Source of the DNA: Thermodesulfovibrionales bacterium
Lineage (GTDB): Bacteria; Nitrospirota; Thermodesulfovibrionia; Thermodesulfovibrionales; Dissulfurispiraceae
DNA length: 64,000 nucleotides
Direction of reading: 5' to 3'
Assembly: GCA_020062545.1 (NCBI GenBank)
Contig: JAGUWD010000005.1
Location: 61,952 to 125,951, forward strand
Within the stretch, counting starts at the first letter, position 1, and every line of letters starts with the position of its first letter. Position numbers and translations under genes: made by a program. The notes under the pieces are model-generated. The model saw only the letters and a list, made by a program, of their open reading frames with translations. It was not told where the DNA came from and ran no database searches. Shown one piece after another: positions 8,838 through 15,513 of this stretch.

Positions 8838-9077
8838 TTACTTTTTGAGAAATTTTTGAAATTCCTCTGGAGACAATTCAATGTCGCGAAGGATTTTTCT
8901 TAGAAGTCCTCGACCAATGGTTTTTCCTTTATGAACGGGAACCGTTGTTTTCCTTCCATCAGGGTGGGTATATCTGAAATGACTGCCTTTGGACTTTCTC
9001 GTATTCTTGAAGCCAAGTCTTTCAAGAACCTTTATGATTTCCTTAGCAGTCAGTATCGGAAGTCCGCCTTCAGTCAA
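8838..9077 (-). CDS. hicA: HicA-type toxin (mRNA interferase)
   Basis: 79-aa HicA (YcfA-like) double-stranded RNA-binding fold: LPILTAKEIIKVLERLGFKNTR, catalytic-type KGSHFRYTHPDGRKTTVPVH with the conserved His, and GKTIGRGLLRKILRDIELS. In known HicAB systems it cleaves mRNA. It probably starts at the TTG at 9077 that overlaps the hicB stop (TTGA). Order here is hicB then hicA on the minus strand. A gene remnant with repeat A follows directly. Confidence 0.88.
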   Translation of the reverse strand: MTEGGLPILTAKEIIKVLERLGFKNTRKSKGSHFRYTHPDGRKTTVPVHKGKTIGRGLLRKILRDIELSPEEFQKFLKK

Positions 9078-9307
9078 ACTGCAACCTCAAGGCTTTTAAT
9101 GCCTATTACTTCAGGATATTTTAAACTGATTTTTTTCTTTCTTTCCTTAAGTTCTTCGATGCACATGGTAATTACATCTTTTATATTTTCTATTGCCTCT
9201 TCAAAGGTCTCTCCCTGCGCATAACAGCCCTGAAGTGCAGGGCATTCCGCAATGTAGACGCCGTCTTCGTCTTGCTCGATAATTACCTGAAGATTATATT
9301 TCTTCAA
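9074..9307 (-). CDS. hicB: HicB-type antitoxin
   Basis: 77 aa from a TTG at 9307, chosen because GGGAGGTG lies 6 nt upstream; the frame extends to 9340 but would place the ribosome site inside the gene. It shows the HicB partial RNase H fold: YNLQVIIEQDEDGVYIAECPALQGCYAQGETFEEAIENIKDVI. There is no obvious C-terminal DNA-binding domain. Overlaps hicA by 4 nt. Repeat A copy 3 lies about 50 nt upstream. Confidence 0.88.
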   Translation of the reverse strand: MKKYNLQVIIEQDEDGVYIAECPALQGCYAQGETFEEAIENIKDVITMCIEELKERKKKISLKYPEVIGIKSLEVAV

Positions 9308-9355
9308 CTTTAACACCTCCCTTGCTAAGTCTAAGAACATTATACACCTAAAGTC

Positions 9356-9403
9356 ATTTACAGATAAACCGCCTTGCCTGCTTCTCTGGCAACGAGATTG
9401 TCA
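9356..9403. repeat. Repeat A, copy 3
   Basis: Third copy of the 43-50 nt repeat, reading FDNLVAREAGKAVYL and stop on the minus strand. With copy 2 it brackets hicAB, and it precedes the restriction-modification locus. Confidence 0.85.
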
Positions 9404-9507
9404 AAATAAAAAATTCAGTGCGGCAGAAAGAGCCAGTTTTAGCCAAAATTCATTATTACATATAGTCTCTTTAAATACTATTTGTAACAATTCTACACTA
9501 CTTCAGT

Positions 9508-9756
9508 ATGCCAAAAAAGAAACAAGAAGATAATCGCTGCGTTCTATTAGGGCAAAACATTAAAAAGCTTCGAGAAAAAAAGGCATTGACGCAGGATGAA
9601 TTATCCGAGAGGGCTAATATTCATGTTTCTTATATCGGACAAATAGAGCGTGGTCTTCGTTATCCATCTTTAAAAATCCTTTTCAGGATAGCAGATGCAT
9701 TAGAAGTGAAAATTACTGATTTGTTTGAAGATATAAATGCCAAGAAAAACAAATAG
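9508..9756 (+). CDS. Xre-family controller protein of the R-M locus
   Basis: 82-aa helix-turn-helix protein: LGQNIKKLREKKALTQDELSERANIHVSYIGQIERGLRYPSLKILFRIADALEVK. Its small size, absence of a clear ribosome site and 20-nt overlap with the methyltransferase gene fit a restriction-modification controller (C) protein, which sets the timing of endonuclease expression. The AT-rich 100 nt upstream would hold the promoter and C-boxes; I could not identify a clear palindrome there. Confidence 0.8.
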   Translation: MPKKKQEDNRCVLLGQNIKKLREKKALTQDELSERANIHVSYIGQIERGLRYPSLKILFRIADALEVKITDLFEDINAKKNK

Positions 9757-10735
9757 TAAAATCAAAATAAAGGCTGAAAGAAAAAAGGCAATAACCTACA
9801 GCTTCCCTGAAAACCCTATTGAGTTTTATATCTCTGAAGAAACAGCCTCTTACGGTGATAATGGTAAAAAGAAACCCTTTACAGTCTATTACGACAATCC
9901 TGAACACTCAGTAAGGCTTCTTAAAGGTAATTGCATCGAAATATTAAATCAGGCAAGGGAAAACAGCGTTGATATGATCTTTGCCGATCCGCCGTATTTC
10001 CTCTCTAATGGTGGTATTACATGCCATGCCGGAAAGATGGTTTCTGTTAATAAAGGCAAATGGGATAAATCCAAAGGGGTTGAAGAAAATCATAAATTTA
10101 CCCTTGAATGGCTTAGGGCGTGTCAGCGTGTTCTGAAACCGAATGGAACAATATGGGTTTCTGGGACAACGCATATCATCTATTCGGTCGGCTTTGCCAT
10201 GCAGGAGCTTGGATACAAGATTCTTAACGATATTATCTGGTATAAGCGCAATGCCCCACCAAATCTTTCATGCAGGTATTTTACCCATTCAACGGAGATA
10301 GTTTTGTGGGCTGCAAAGGATGCAAAGAGTAAACATTATTTTGATTATCAGCTTATGAAGAAAATGAATCAGGGTAAGCAGATGCGGAATGTATGGGAAA
10401 TCTCGGCACCGCCAGCAGAGGAAAAGAAGTTTGGTAAACACCCAACACAAAAACCTGTGGAGCTTTTGAAAAGAATTATCCTTGCATCTACAAAAGAGGG
10501 GGATTTAGTGCTTGATCCCTTCTGTGGCAGTTCAACAACGGGAGTCGCAGCGGTTTTGCTTGATAGGAAATATGTGGGGATTGATTTGGAGGATGACTAC
10601 CTTGATGTTTCAAGAAAAAGACTAAATGAAGCAATTATAAAAAAGGGCACTTCATTGTTTGCTGTCGACAAAATGAAAAACAAACAAATGGCTATAATGG
10701 GGCATAACAACTATGGAAAGAAGAGAGGCTATTAA
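9737..10735 (+). CDS. Adenine DNA methyltransferase, M2.DpnII/DpnA-like
   Basis: 332 aa, beta-class amino-methyltransferase: catalytic motif IV FADPPYFLSNGG, then ITCHAGKMVSVNKGKWDKS (strongly reminiscent of the DpnA/M2.DpnII group that acts on GATC), PTQKPVELLKRI, and SAM-binding motif I DPFCGSSTTGVAAV. GATC specificity is inferred from that resemblance and from the MutH/Sau3AI-like endonuclease gene that follows. It overlaps the controller gene at the 5' end and the endonuclease start at the 3' end. The gene appears intact. Confidence 0.87.
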   Translation: MPRKTNSKIKIKAERKKAITYSFPENPIEFYISEETASYGDNGKKKPFTVYYDNPEHSVRLLKGNCIEILNQARENSVDMIFADPPYFLSNGGITCHAGKMVSVNKGKWDKSKGVEENHKFTLEWLRACQRVLKPNGTIWVSGTTHIIYSVGFAMQELGYKILNDIIWYKRNAPPNLSCRYFTHSTEIVLWAAKDAKSKHYFDYQLMKKMNQGKQMRNVWEISAPPAEEKKFGKHPTQKPVELLKRIILASTKEGDLVLDPFCGSSTTGVAAVLLDRKYVGIDLEDDYLDVSRKRLNEAIIKKGTSLFAVDKMKNKQMAIMGHNNYGKKRGY

Positions 10736-11307
10736 TAAACTTAAAGAACTTGAAGGCCATGACTTGCGAAGGCTTGCTGATTGTTATGATGTTACCGTTT
10801 GGAAATCAGGAAAGCTTAATAAGGGATGGGCAGGACATGTTATCGAACGATATTTAGGTTTGCCTTCAATCTCCTAATTTTGGTTCATGGGAATTAAAGA
10901 TAGTTCCTTTAAAACACTTACGAACAGGTGTGATCGTGGTGAAGGAAACTATGGCAATAACCATGATTGACCCTGTTAATGTTTTGCAAAAAGAATTTGA
11001 GGAAAGCCATCTTTTAACTAAACTGAAAAAGATAGTTGTTTGTGCCCGCATGTTTGAATCAAGGGAAGAGAACTCGTCGCTCCTTGTGAGGGTGAGTACT
11101 TTTGACCTTGATAATCCGACTGTTTATCAACAAGTAAAAGCCGATTACGATATTGTGCGAGAAACTATAAGAGACAAGGGGTTTCAAGCCCTTACCGGCA
11201 AAATGGGGGTTCTTGTACAGCCTCGCACAAAAGGGCCGGGGCACGGCAGTACCAGTAGAGCATTTTATGCTCGGAAGAGTTTTGTTACACAAATTTTAAA
11301 TCTATAA
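10713..11307 (+). pseudogene. MutH/Sau3AI-like GATC endonuclease, frameshifted
   Basis: The first 54 codons (10713-10877) read INKLKELEGHDLRRLAD through GWAGHVIERYLGLPSIS and hit TAA at 10875. Skipping one base near 10872 joins PNFGSWELKIVPLKHLRTG and continues to TAA at 11307. The joined protein (about 197 aa, near MutH size) has the ELK catalytic motif, a GVIVVKETMAITMID segment and a C-terminal PRTKGPGHG...RAFYARKSFVTQIL, which matches the Sau3AI/MutH family. One extra T in ATCTCCT explains the break. Either the nuclease is dead and the methyltransferase orphaned, or the base is an assembly error. Confidence 0.8.
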
Positions 11308-11311
11308 GACA

Positions 11312-11425
11312 ATCCCCCCGCCCCCAAAATCCGCTCTACGAGTCATAGACCAGCAGTTGTAGATCCTGAGAGACAAAGGAGTTCTGGAGTTTAAGGAAAG
11401 AGGAGATGCGGATTCAGATAGCGTG
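11312..11425. repeat. Repeat B, divergent copy 0
   Basis: Starts CCGCCCCCAAAATCCGCT like the copy at 12518, and later has ACAAAGGAGTTCTGGAGTTT, close to the tail of the copy at 13214. The centre differs. It separates the R-M locus from the next hicAB module; no gene is visible in it. Confidence 0.6.
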
Positions 11426-11430
11426 AGGAA

Positions 11431-11652
11431 TCATAACTCGTTAAATTCCTCAACAGTGAGTCCGGCTTGTTTTATAAGCTTATGAAGAAGGCCGGGGCCA
11501 AGTTCATCATGGAGGGGGATTGATAATGTCCATTGATAATCCGGTTTTGTCATCATTACATGGGAGCCTTTTTGTCGGGCAACAGTCCATCCTGCCCTTT
11601 TGAACTTTTGCACTGCATCGGCTCCAGAGCAGGGCTTCAGCGATTTGCTCAT
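11431..11652 (-). CDS. HicA-type toxin (second module)
   Basis: 73 aa HicA/YcfA fold: CSGADAVQKFKRAGWTVAR, then QKGSHVMMTKPDYQWTLSIPLHDELGPGLLHKLIKQAGLTVEEF, with the conserved GSH catalytic-type motif. Its start overlaps the hicB stop by one base. Sequence is quite different from the HicA at 8838, so this is an independent acquisition and not a tandem duplication. Confidence 0.87.
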   Translation of the reverse strand: MSKSLKPCSGADAVQKFKRAGWTVARQKGSHVMMTKPDYQWTLSIPLHDELGPGLLHKLIKQAGLTVEEFNEL

Positions 11653-11852
11653 TAGACAGCGACTTCTACAAGGCGAGAGAGGTCAGGCGATTGCTTGGAT
11701 TCCATTACTTCAATCCAGCCCTCAATGGCTTCTTTGATGTTCGTTAAGGCTTCTTCGTAAGTCTTTCCCTGCGAAAGGCAGCCGGGAAGCGCGGGCACTT
11801 CCGCTACATAATAGCCTGCTTCATCCTGTTCAATCTTTATATGCAGTTTCAT
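11652..11852 (-). CDS. HicB-type antitoxin (second module)
   Basis: 66-aa HicB domain: MKLHIKIEQDEAGYYVAEVPALPGCLSQGKTYEEALTNIKEAIEGWIEVM. GGAGAAAGCAAT on the minus strand provides the ribosome site. It precedes its hicA partner and overlaps it by one base. Lacks a recognisable C-terminal DNA-binding domain. Confidence 0.87.
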   Translation of the reverse strand: MKLHIKIEQDEAGYYVAEVPALPGCLSQGKTYEEALTNIKEAIEGWIEVMESKQSPDLSRLVEVAV

Positions 11853-11906
11853 ATTGCTTTCTCCTTTGAGACTTGTTGCTAATAAAAATTATAACATAAT
11901 AATAAA

Positions 11907-12010
11907 CACATCCACCTCAAAATCCGCTCGAAGCGAGTCTCACGAAGAGTCGCACCGACCAACATCCAAAATAGTCCGGAAGTTCAGAAATCCGGAAGCG
12001 CGAAAGTCAA
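11907..12010. repeat. Repeat B, copy 1, with 8-nt periodic tail
   Basis: CACATCCACCTCAAAATCC, CGCTCGAAGCGAGTCTC, ACGAAGAGTCGCACCGACC and AACATCCAAAATA follow one another here and at 13214, and with a few changes at 12518. CGCT-CGA-AGCG makes a small hairpin. The tail runs GTCCGGAA-GTTCAGAA-ATCCGGAA-GCGCGAAA, a degenerate 8-nt period that differs in each copy. Confidence 0.88.
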
Positions 12011-12070
12011 AACCCTCAGAATAGGCGTTGTGATATAATAATTCAAAGGATAGCGTACGGAGGTGATTTA

Positions 12071-12277
12071 ATGGGAACCAAAACCTTGACCATGCCTGAA
12101 GATGCCCTCGTCAATATGCTGAAGACACTGCCTGAAGATATTTTGATAGATGTCTTCTGGAGAACTGTTGTGGAAAGCGACGTCACCGCTCTTACCAAAG
12201 AAGAAAAAGAACTCATCAGCAAAGGCAAGCTTGAGCACAAAAAAGGCGAAACCATTAAATGGCAAGATTTGAGATAG
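12071..12277 (+). CDS. RelE/ParE-partner antitoxin
   Basis: 68-aa acidic protein (MGTKTLTMPEDALVNMLKTLPED, DVTALTKEEKELISKG, KWQDLR) that overlaps the RelE-type toxin by 19 nt, with an ACGGAGGTG ribosome site. Small, charged antitoxins of this type have an N-terminal DNA-binding part and a C-terminal toxin-wrapping part. The family is assigned mainly from pairing and size. Confidence 0.75.
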   Translation: MGTKTLTMPEDALVNMLKTLPEDILIDVFWRTVVESDVTALTKEEKELISKGKLEHKKGETIKWQDLR

Positions 12278-12510
12278 AGTTTTCAAAGAGTGCTGCAAAA
12301 GATTACAAAAAGCTGCCAAAAGATTATAAGGTCTTAATTGATTTGGTCCTGTCAAAGCTAACCCACGGAGTACCTGTAGACATTAAGCCTGTTGCCGGAG
12401 AAGAAAATATTTATAGAATAAGAGTCGGGAAATACAGAATACTTGCCACTGTTATTGAAAATAGTATACTGATTACAAAAATAGGCCCAAGAGGGGATGT
12501 TTATAAATAA
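12259..12510 (+). CDS. RelE/ParE-superfamily toxin
   Basis: 83 aa with the RelE fold pattern: FEIEFSKSAAKDYKKLPKDYK, a central PVAGEENIYRIRVGKYRILATV and C-terminal ILITKIGPRGDVYK. The basic R-I-R-V-G-x-Y-R-I core is the family hallmark; RelE members cut ribosome-bound mRNA and ParE members inhibit gyrase. It overlaps the antitoxin gene, and is the only plus-strand toxin module of the island. Confidence 0.87.
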   Translation: MARFEIEFSKSAAKDYKKLPKDYKVLIDLVLSKLTHGVPVDIKPVAGEENIYRIRVGKYRILATVIENSILITKIGPRGDVYK

Positions 12511-12517
12511 ACCTTTC

Positions 12518-12620
12518 CTCCGCCCCCAGAAGTCCGCTCGAAGCGAGTCTCGCGAAGAGTCGCACCGACCAACATCCAAATAGTCCGGAAGTCCAGAAGT
12601 TCGAAAGGTGGAAGTAAGGA
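12518..12620. repeat. Repeat B, copy 2, with 8-nt periodic tail
   Basis: Same core as at 11907 and 13214 (CGCTCGAAGCGAGTCTC, GAAGAGTCGCACCGACCAAC). The start CCTCCGCCCCCAGAAGTCC resembles copy 0. Periodic tail GTCCGGAA-GTCCAGAA-GTTCGAAA-GGTGGAAG. Confidence 0.88.
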
Positions 12621-12671
12621 AAAGGAGAGGTATGGTTTCAGGTAGTGCGGAAGGCAAAAAATGGAGGTTGT

Positions 12672-12881
12672 TTATGCAAACATCAGTCGACCTTTGGGCT
12701 GTGGAATCGGGCGGCCCAGTTCTTTTGCTGTCTCTATCCATTCCTGAATGATAACCTCAACATTAGCTAACGCCTCCTGATATGTAGAGCCGTCTGCTGC
12801 GCATCCCGGCAGCTCCGGAACCTCGGCAATGAATGCCTGATCTTCATCACTCCAGTAAATGATTACTTCATATTTACTCAT
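12672..12881 (-). CDS. HicB-type antitoxin (third HicAB module)
   Basis: 69 aa: MSKYEVIIYWSDEDQAFIAEVPELPGCAADGSTYQEALANVEVIIQEWIETAKELGRPIPQPKG. This is a compact HicB domain. In this module the order is reversed: the HicA-like toxin gene comes first on the minus strand and overlaps hicB by 8 nt. Confidence 0.88.
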   Translation of the reverse strand: MSKYEVIIYWSDEDQAFIAEVPELPGCAADGSTYQEALANVEVIIQEWIETAKELGRPIPQPKGRLMFA

Positions 12882-13134
12882 CGGTCATTTCTCCTAATCT
12901 GTACTTTAATATTATACTACGAACCTGTTTTACTTGGTAAGGTTTGGCTTTAGTGCCTTTGGGCTGCAGGTTTAGTATTTCCTCAATATTATCTTTTGTG
13001 AATATATGATGACTGCCGCGAATTCTCATTTCAAAGCCAATATTTTGCAAGAGATTGCATAGACCCTCAAAAGAAATATTGGCATCTGAAGTTCCCTTTA
13101 AAATCTGATTTAGAAGCTTTTCTTGTTTCCCCAT
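12874..13134 (-). CDS. HicA-type toxin (third HicAB module)
   Basis: 86 aa, with SFEGLCNLLQNIGFEMRIRGSHHIFTKDNIEEILNLQPKGTKAKPYQVKQVRSIILKY. The GSHHIF stretch is the HicA catalytic-type motif, and KPYQVKQVR is typical of the longer HicA group found with compact HicB proteins. It lies upstream of its antitoxin on the minus strand. Confidence 0.85.
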   Translation of the reverse strand: MGKQEKLLNQILKGTSDANISFEGLCNLLQNIGFEMRIRGSHHIFTKDNIEEILNLQPKGTKAKPYQVKQVRSIILKYRLGEMTDE

Positions 13135-13213
13135 CGCTACCCCAAAATTATGTTAATGAATTATACAACAAAAGTCCGCTTAAGAATTAGACTTTTTAAA
13201 ATGGATGTAAGTT

Positions 13214-13348
13214 CACATCCACCTCAAAATCCGCTCGAAGCGAGTCTCACGAAGAGTCGCACCGACCAACATCCAAAATAGTCCGGAAGTTCGGAAGCAC
13301 GGAAGCAACGAATAGAGAGCAGAAGATACAAAGGCATTCTGGAGTTTA
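13214..13348. repeat. Repeat B, copy 3, with 8-nt periodic tail
   Basis: Nearly identical to the copy at 11907 over about 65 nt. Periodic tail GTCCGGAA-GTTCGGAA-GCACGGAA-GCAACGAA, then ACAAAGGCATTCTGGAGTTT as in copy 0. It marks the right side of the toxin-antitoxin island. Confidence 0.88.
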
Positions 13349-13350
13349 AA

Positions 13351-13542
13351 CTACACCTGTGCGGTTTTTAATTCTTCTGATGGGGGACGTTTTCTGTTCG
13401 GGCAGTATATCACGGGGCATGACTCGCAGCTTTCAGCAGAGTCTATCTCAAAGCCAAAGGGAATCAACTCTCCGCAGTTGCATTGCCAGCCTTCTGGGGT
13501 ATGTTTTGCTAATGCATTATCACAGAATGGGCATTTAAGCAT
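13351..13542 (-). CDS. small zinc-ribbon-like protein, unknown function
   Basis: 63 aa: MLKCPFCDNALAKHTPEGWQCNCGELIPFGFEIDSAESCESCPVIYCPNRK. CPFC and CNCG make a likely four-Cys zinc knuckle, and a further CESCP/YC set follows. I do not recognise the family. It sits between the last repeat B copy and the YihY-like gene, on the same strand as the latter but at the edge of the accessory island. Confidence 0.65.
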   Translation of the reverse strand: MLKCPFCDNALAKHTPEGWQCNCGELIPFGFEIDSAESCESCPVIYCPNRKRPPSEELKTAQV

Positions 13543-13618
13543 ATGTTTTATTTAAGTATAGAACCGGGGAAAATATTTTTTTATGACGAGTATCATATAG
13601 ATGCACACTAATGTGTGT

Positions 13619-14434
13619 TTACCTCTTTCCGGAATCATCGAGATTATGTACAATCTCTGCGCCTATGAGGAATATGCAGGATGAATAGAAGACCCACAGG
13701 AGGAATATCACAAAGGCCGAGAGGGGGCCGTATATGGTTCCTAATTTCGCAACCTTTACTACATAGAGTGTGAAGCTGTGCTTTGCTACTTCAAGAAGGA
13801 TTGCTGTAAATAACGCCCCTGATAATGCATAGCGAATGCGCACCCTTTTCTTTGGAAGGAAAATATACAGGGCGGTTGTAGTCAAAAATACAAGTATTAA
13901 TGGAACAACATATTTTATTATAAAGCCTGTTATCTTCCCGATCTTTATATCCGGGAAAAATTCCTGAAGTGTCTTAAGCATCGAGATTGCGGCTGTTGTA
14001 CCAAAGGAGGCAAGGATAAAGGCAATTATCAGGGTGATTAAGAATAGAGAGAGGACAAGGGAGATTATAAAATGCCTCTTAACCTTTGTTTTGAATATCA
14101 CATTTATTGCTGTTTCAAGGGATGAAAAAAGCTGGTAGGACAATACGGCATAGAGGATTACTGTAAACTGCCCTATTCCTTTGTAGGATATTATCTTTTT
14201 CAGTTCGTTGGTTATCTCGTGTGTGATCTTAGGAAAGAAACCCACAAGTTTTGCTGAAAAGAATTTGAGCAGTTCTTCATGTTCGCCGAGGAAATGTCCG
14301 AATATTGTTACGAGGAGCAGGCAAAAGGGAACAATTGCCATCATGGTGAAGTATGATATTGAGCCTGCGAGCATGAGCCCACCGTCCCTGAAGAAGTCCA
14401 CGAAGCTCTTGAATATTGCCTTTATGTATCGCAT
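13619..14434 (-). CDS. YihY/BrkB-family inner membrane protein
   Basis: 271 aa with about six transmembrane helices: N-terminal MRYIKAIFKSFVDFFRDGGLMLAGSISYFTMMAIVPFCLLLVTIF, a polar stretch with the STEL-like KLVGFFPKI, then hydrophobic segments to ILLEVAKHSFTLYVVKVAKLGTIYGPLSAFVIFLLWVFYSSCIFLIGAEIVH. This C-terminal block is characteristic of the YihY/BrkB family (formerly mislabelled RNase BN), whose function is unsettled. Monocistronic. Its promoter region is back to back with the sigma-54 operon at 14735. Confidence 0.88.
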   Translation of the reverse strand: MRYIKAIFKSFVDFFRDGGLMLAGSISYFTMMAIVPFCLLLVTIFGHFLGEHEELLKFFSAKLVGFFPKITHEITNELKKIISYKGIGQFTVILYAVLSYQLFSSLETAINVIFKTKVKRHFIISLVLSLFLITLIIAFILASFGTTAAISMLKTLQEFFPDIKIGKITGFIIKYVVPLILVFLTTTALYIFLPKKRVRIRYALSGALFTAILLEVAKHSFTLYVVKVAKLGTIYGPLSAFVIFLLWVFYSSCIFLIGAEIVHNLDDSGKR

Positions 14435-14512
14435 CGCTGCTCAATTATAACAGAATAAATTGCTGGCAGTGTGTAAGCATGGTATTACAATAATCCGTAT
14501 CGCTGGATTTAT

Positions 14513-14634
14513 TATACTGTCTGAAAAAAGTATACATCTCTTTGCCATTTGCGTCTAACGGCTTATTTCCAAGGTTTTTAGATAATTTTGTGATTAAAAG
14601 GCGGCATCCTGCGGTGTATTAAAAAAATATACAC
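14513..14634. promoter_or_regulatory. candidate enhancer sites upstream of the sigma-54 promoter
   Basis: Two dyads lie 50-190 nt upstream of the -24 element: TATAC-N12-GTATA (14513-14534) and GTGTAT-N9-ATACAC (14614-14634). NtrC-type activators bind such dyads upstream of -24/-12 promoters. The 285-nt gap 14435-14734 otherwise holds no gene. Confidence 0.45.
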
Positions 14635-14684
14635 TTTTTTATGCCTTTAGGTGTAAAATATGGCGAATTGTAGTTTTTTATCTC

Positions 14685-14700
14685 TGGCATCGATATTGCA
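14685..14700 (+). promoter_or_regulatory. sigma-54 (-24/-12) promoter of the NuoEFG-like operon
   Basis: TGGCATCGATATTGCA has the invariant GG and GC exactly 10 nt apart and matches the TGGCAC-N5-TTGCA consensus except for one base. Transcription would begin near 14711, 24 nt before the ATG at 14735, with AGGAAGGGGG as ribosome site in between. Confidence 0.82.
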
Positions 14701-14734
14701 TAGTATCTAATTACAATTTTAGGAAGGGGGCGTT

Positions 14735-15502
14735 ATGGAGAAGCAGCGGATATTGGTCGTTGATGATGACCCTGTGATATGTTTGAGTTGTAAGAGGATA
14801 CTGGGTGCAGAGGGTTTTTCGGTATTTACTGTTGAAGATGGGGAAAGCGCAATTCAGAAGGTATCGAAAGAAGAGTTCGATCTGGTTATAACAGACATCA
14901 GGCTTCCTGATGTGTACGGCCTTACAGTTGTGCAGGAAACAAAGACCGTACAGCCGAAGGCGGATGTCGTCGTTGTTACAGGCTATCCCTCCCTCGAGGA
15001 TGCAAAGGAGTCCATAAGGCTCGGTGCATTTGAATACTTAGAAAAGCCTTTTACGCCTGACTTTATGATGAATGTCGCAAGGAAGGTCTTTGACAAAAGG
15101 GGCTGGATACTGAGAAAGGCATACATCGACCAGTTCAGGAATTATGTTGTACCTGCATCAGAGATGGACAACCTAACAATTTATTATAAGGACGGCACAT
15201 GGGCACGGCCTACGAAGGATGGTGGATGGGAAATAGGGGTTGATGTAAGGCACTTCCTTGTAAGCGGTCAACTGCTTTATGTGGACATGCTGATGGATAT
15301 TAAGGCGGTTGCTGCAGGAGAGCCCTTTGCAAGGCTGCTTTCGGGAGAAGGGAATATCTATGACATAAAGGCCCCGATGACAGGAGTGGTGCAGGCGACC
15401 AACGACCATGCCAATGACGCGATATGTTCTCTTTTAAAGGACCATTTGTGTGAGGGGTGGTTTTTATGGCTTATCAAGATTAATCCAATAACTGCTGCAT
15501 AA
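14735..15502 (+). CDS. Receiver domain fused to a GcvH-like (lipoyl-fold) domain
   Basis: 255 aa. Residues 1-120 are a receiver (VVDDDP, Asp in ITDIRLPDVYG, Thr in VVVTGYP, Lys in YLEKPFTP). After a linker (QFRNYVVPASEMDNLTIYY), residues 145-255 resemble glycine-cleavage H protein: DVRHFLVSGQLLYVDML, AVAAGEPFARLLSGEGNIYDIKAPMTGVVQATND, and a C-terminal GWFLWLIKINP like the GWLVKIKP end of GcvH. At the site where GcvH carries its lipoylated Lys (ESVKAAS) this protein has LLSGEG, so it is probably not lipoylated. It is the first gene of the sigma-54 operon. Role unknown: perhaps a phosphorylation-dependent docking part of the NuoEFG-like complex. Confidence 0.8.
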   Translation: MEKQRILVVDDDPVICLSCKRILGAEGFSVFTVEDGESAIQKVSKEEFDLVITDIRLPDVYGLTVVQETKTVQPKADVVVVTGYPSLEDAKESIRLGAFEYLEKPFTPDFMMNVARKVFDKRGWILRKAYIDQFRNYVVPASEMDNLTIYYKDGTWARPTKDGGWEIGVDVRHFLVSGQLLYVDMLMDIKAVAAGEPFARLLSGEGNIYDIKAPMTGVVQATNDHANDAICSLLKDHLCEGWFLWLIKINPITAA

Positions 15503-15513
15503 GGAGGAAAGGG

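Noticed and set aside
11907..13348. Repeat B copies as integron attC sites
   Set aside because: No RYYYAAC/GTTRRRY box pair brackets them and their inner dyads are short; gene orientation relative to the repeats is also inconsistent.
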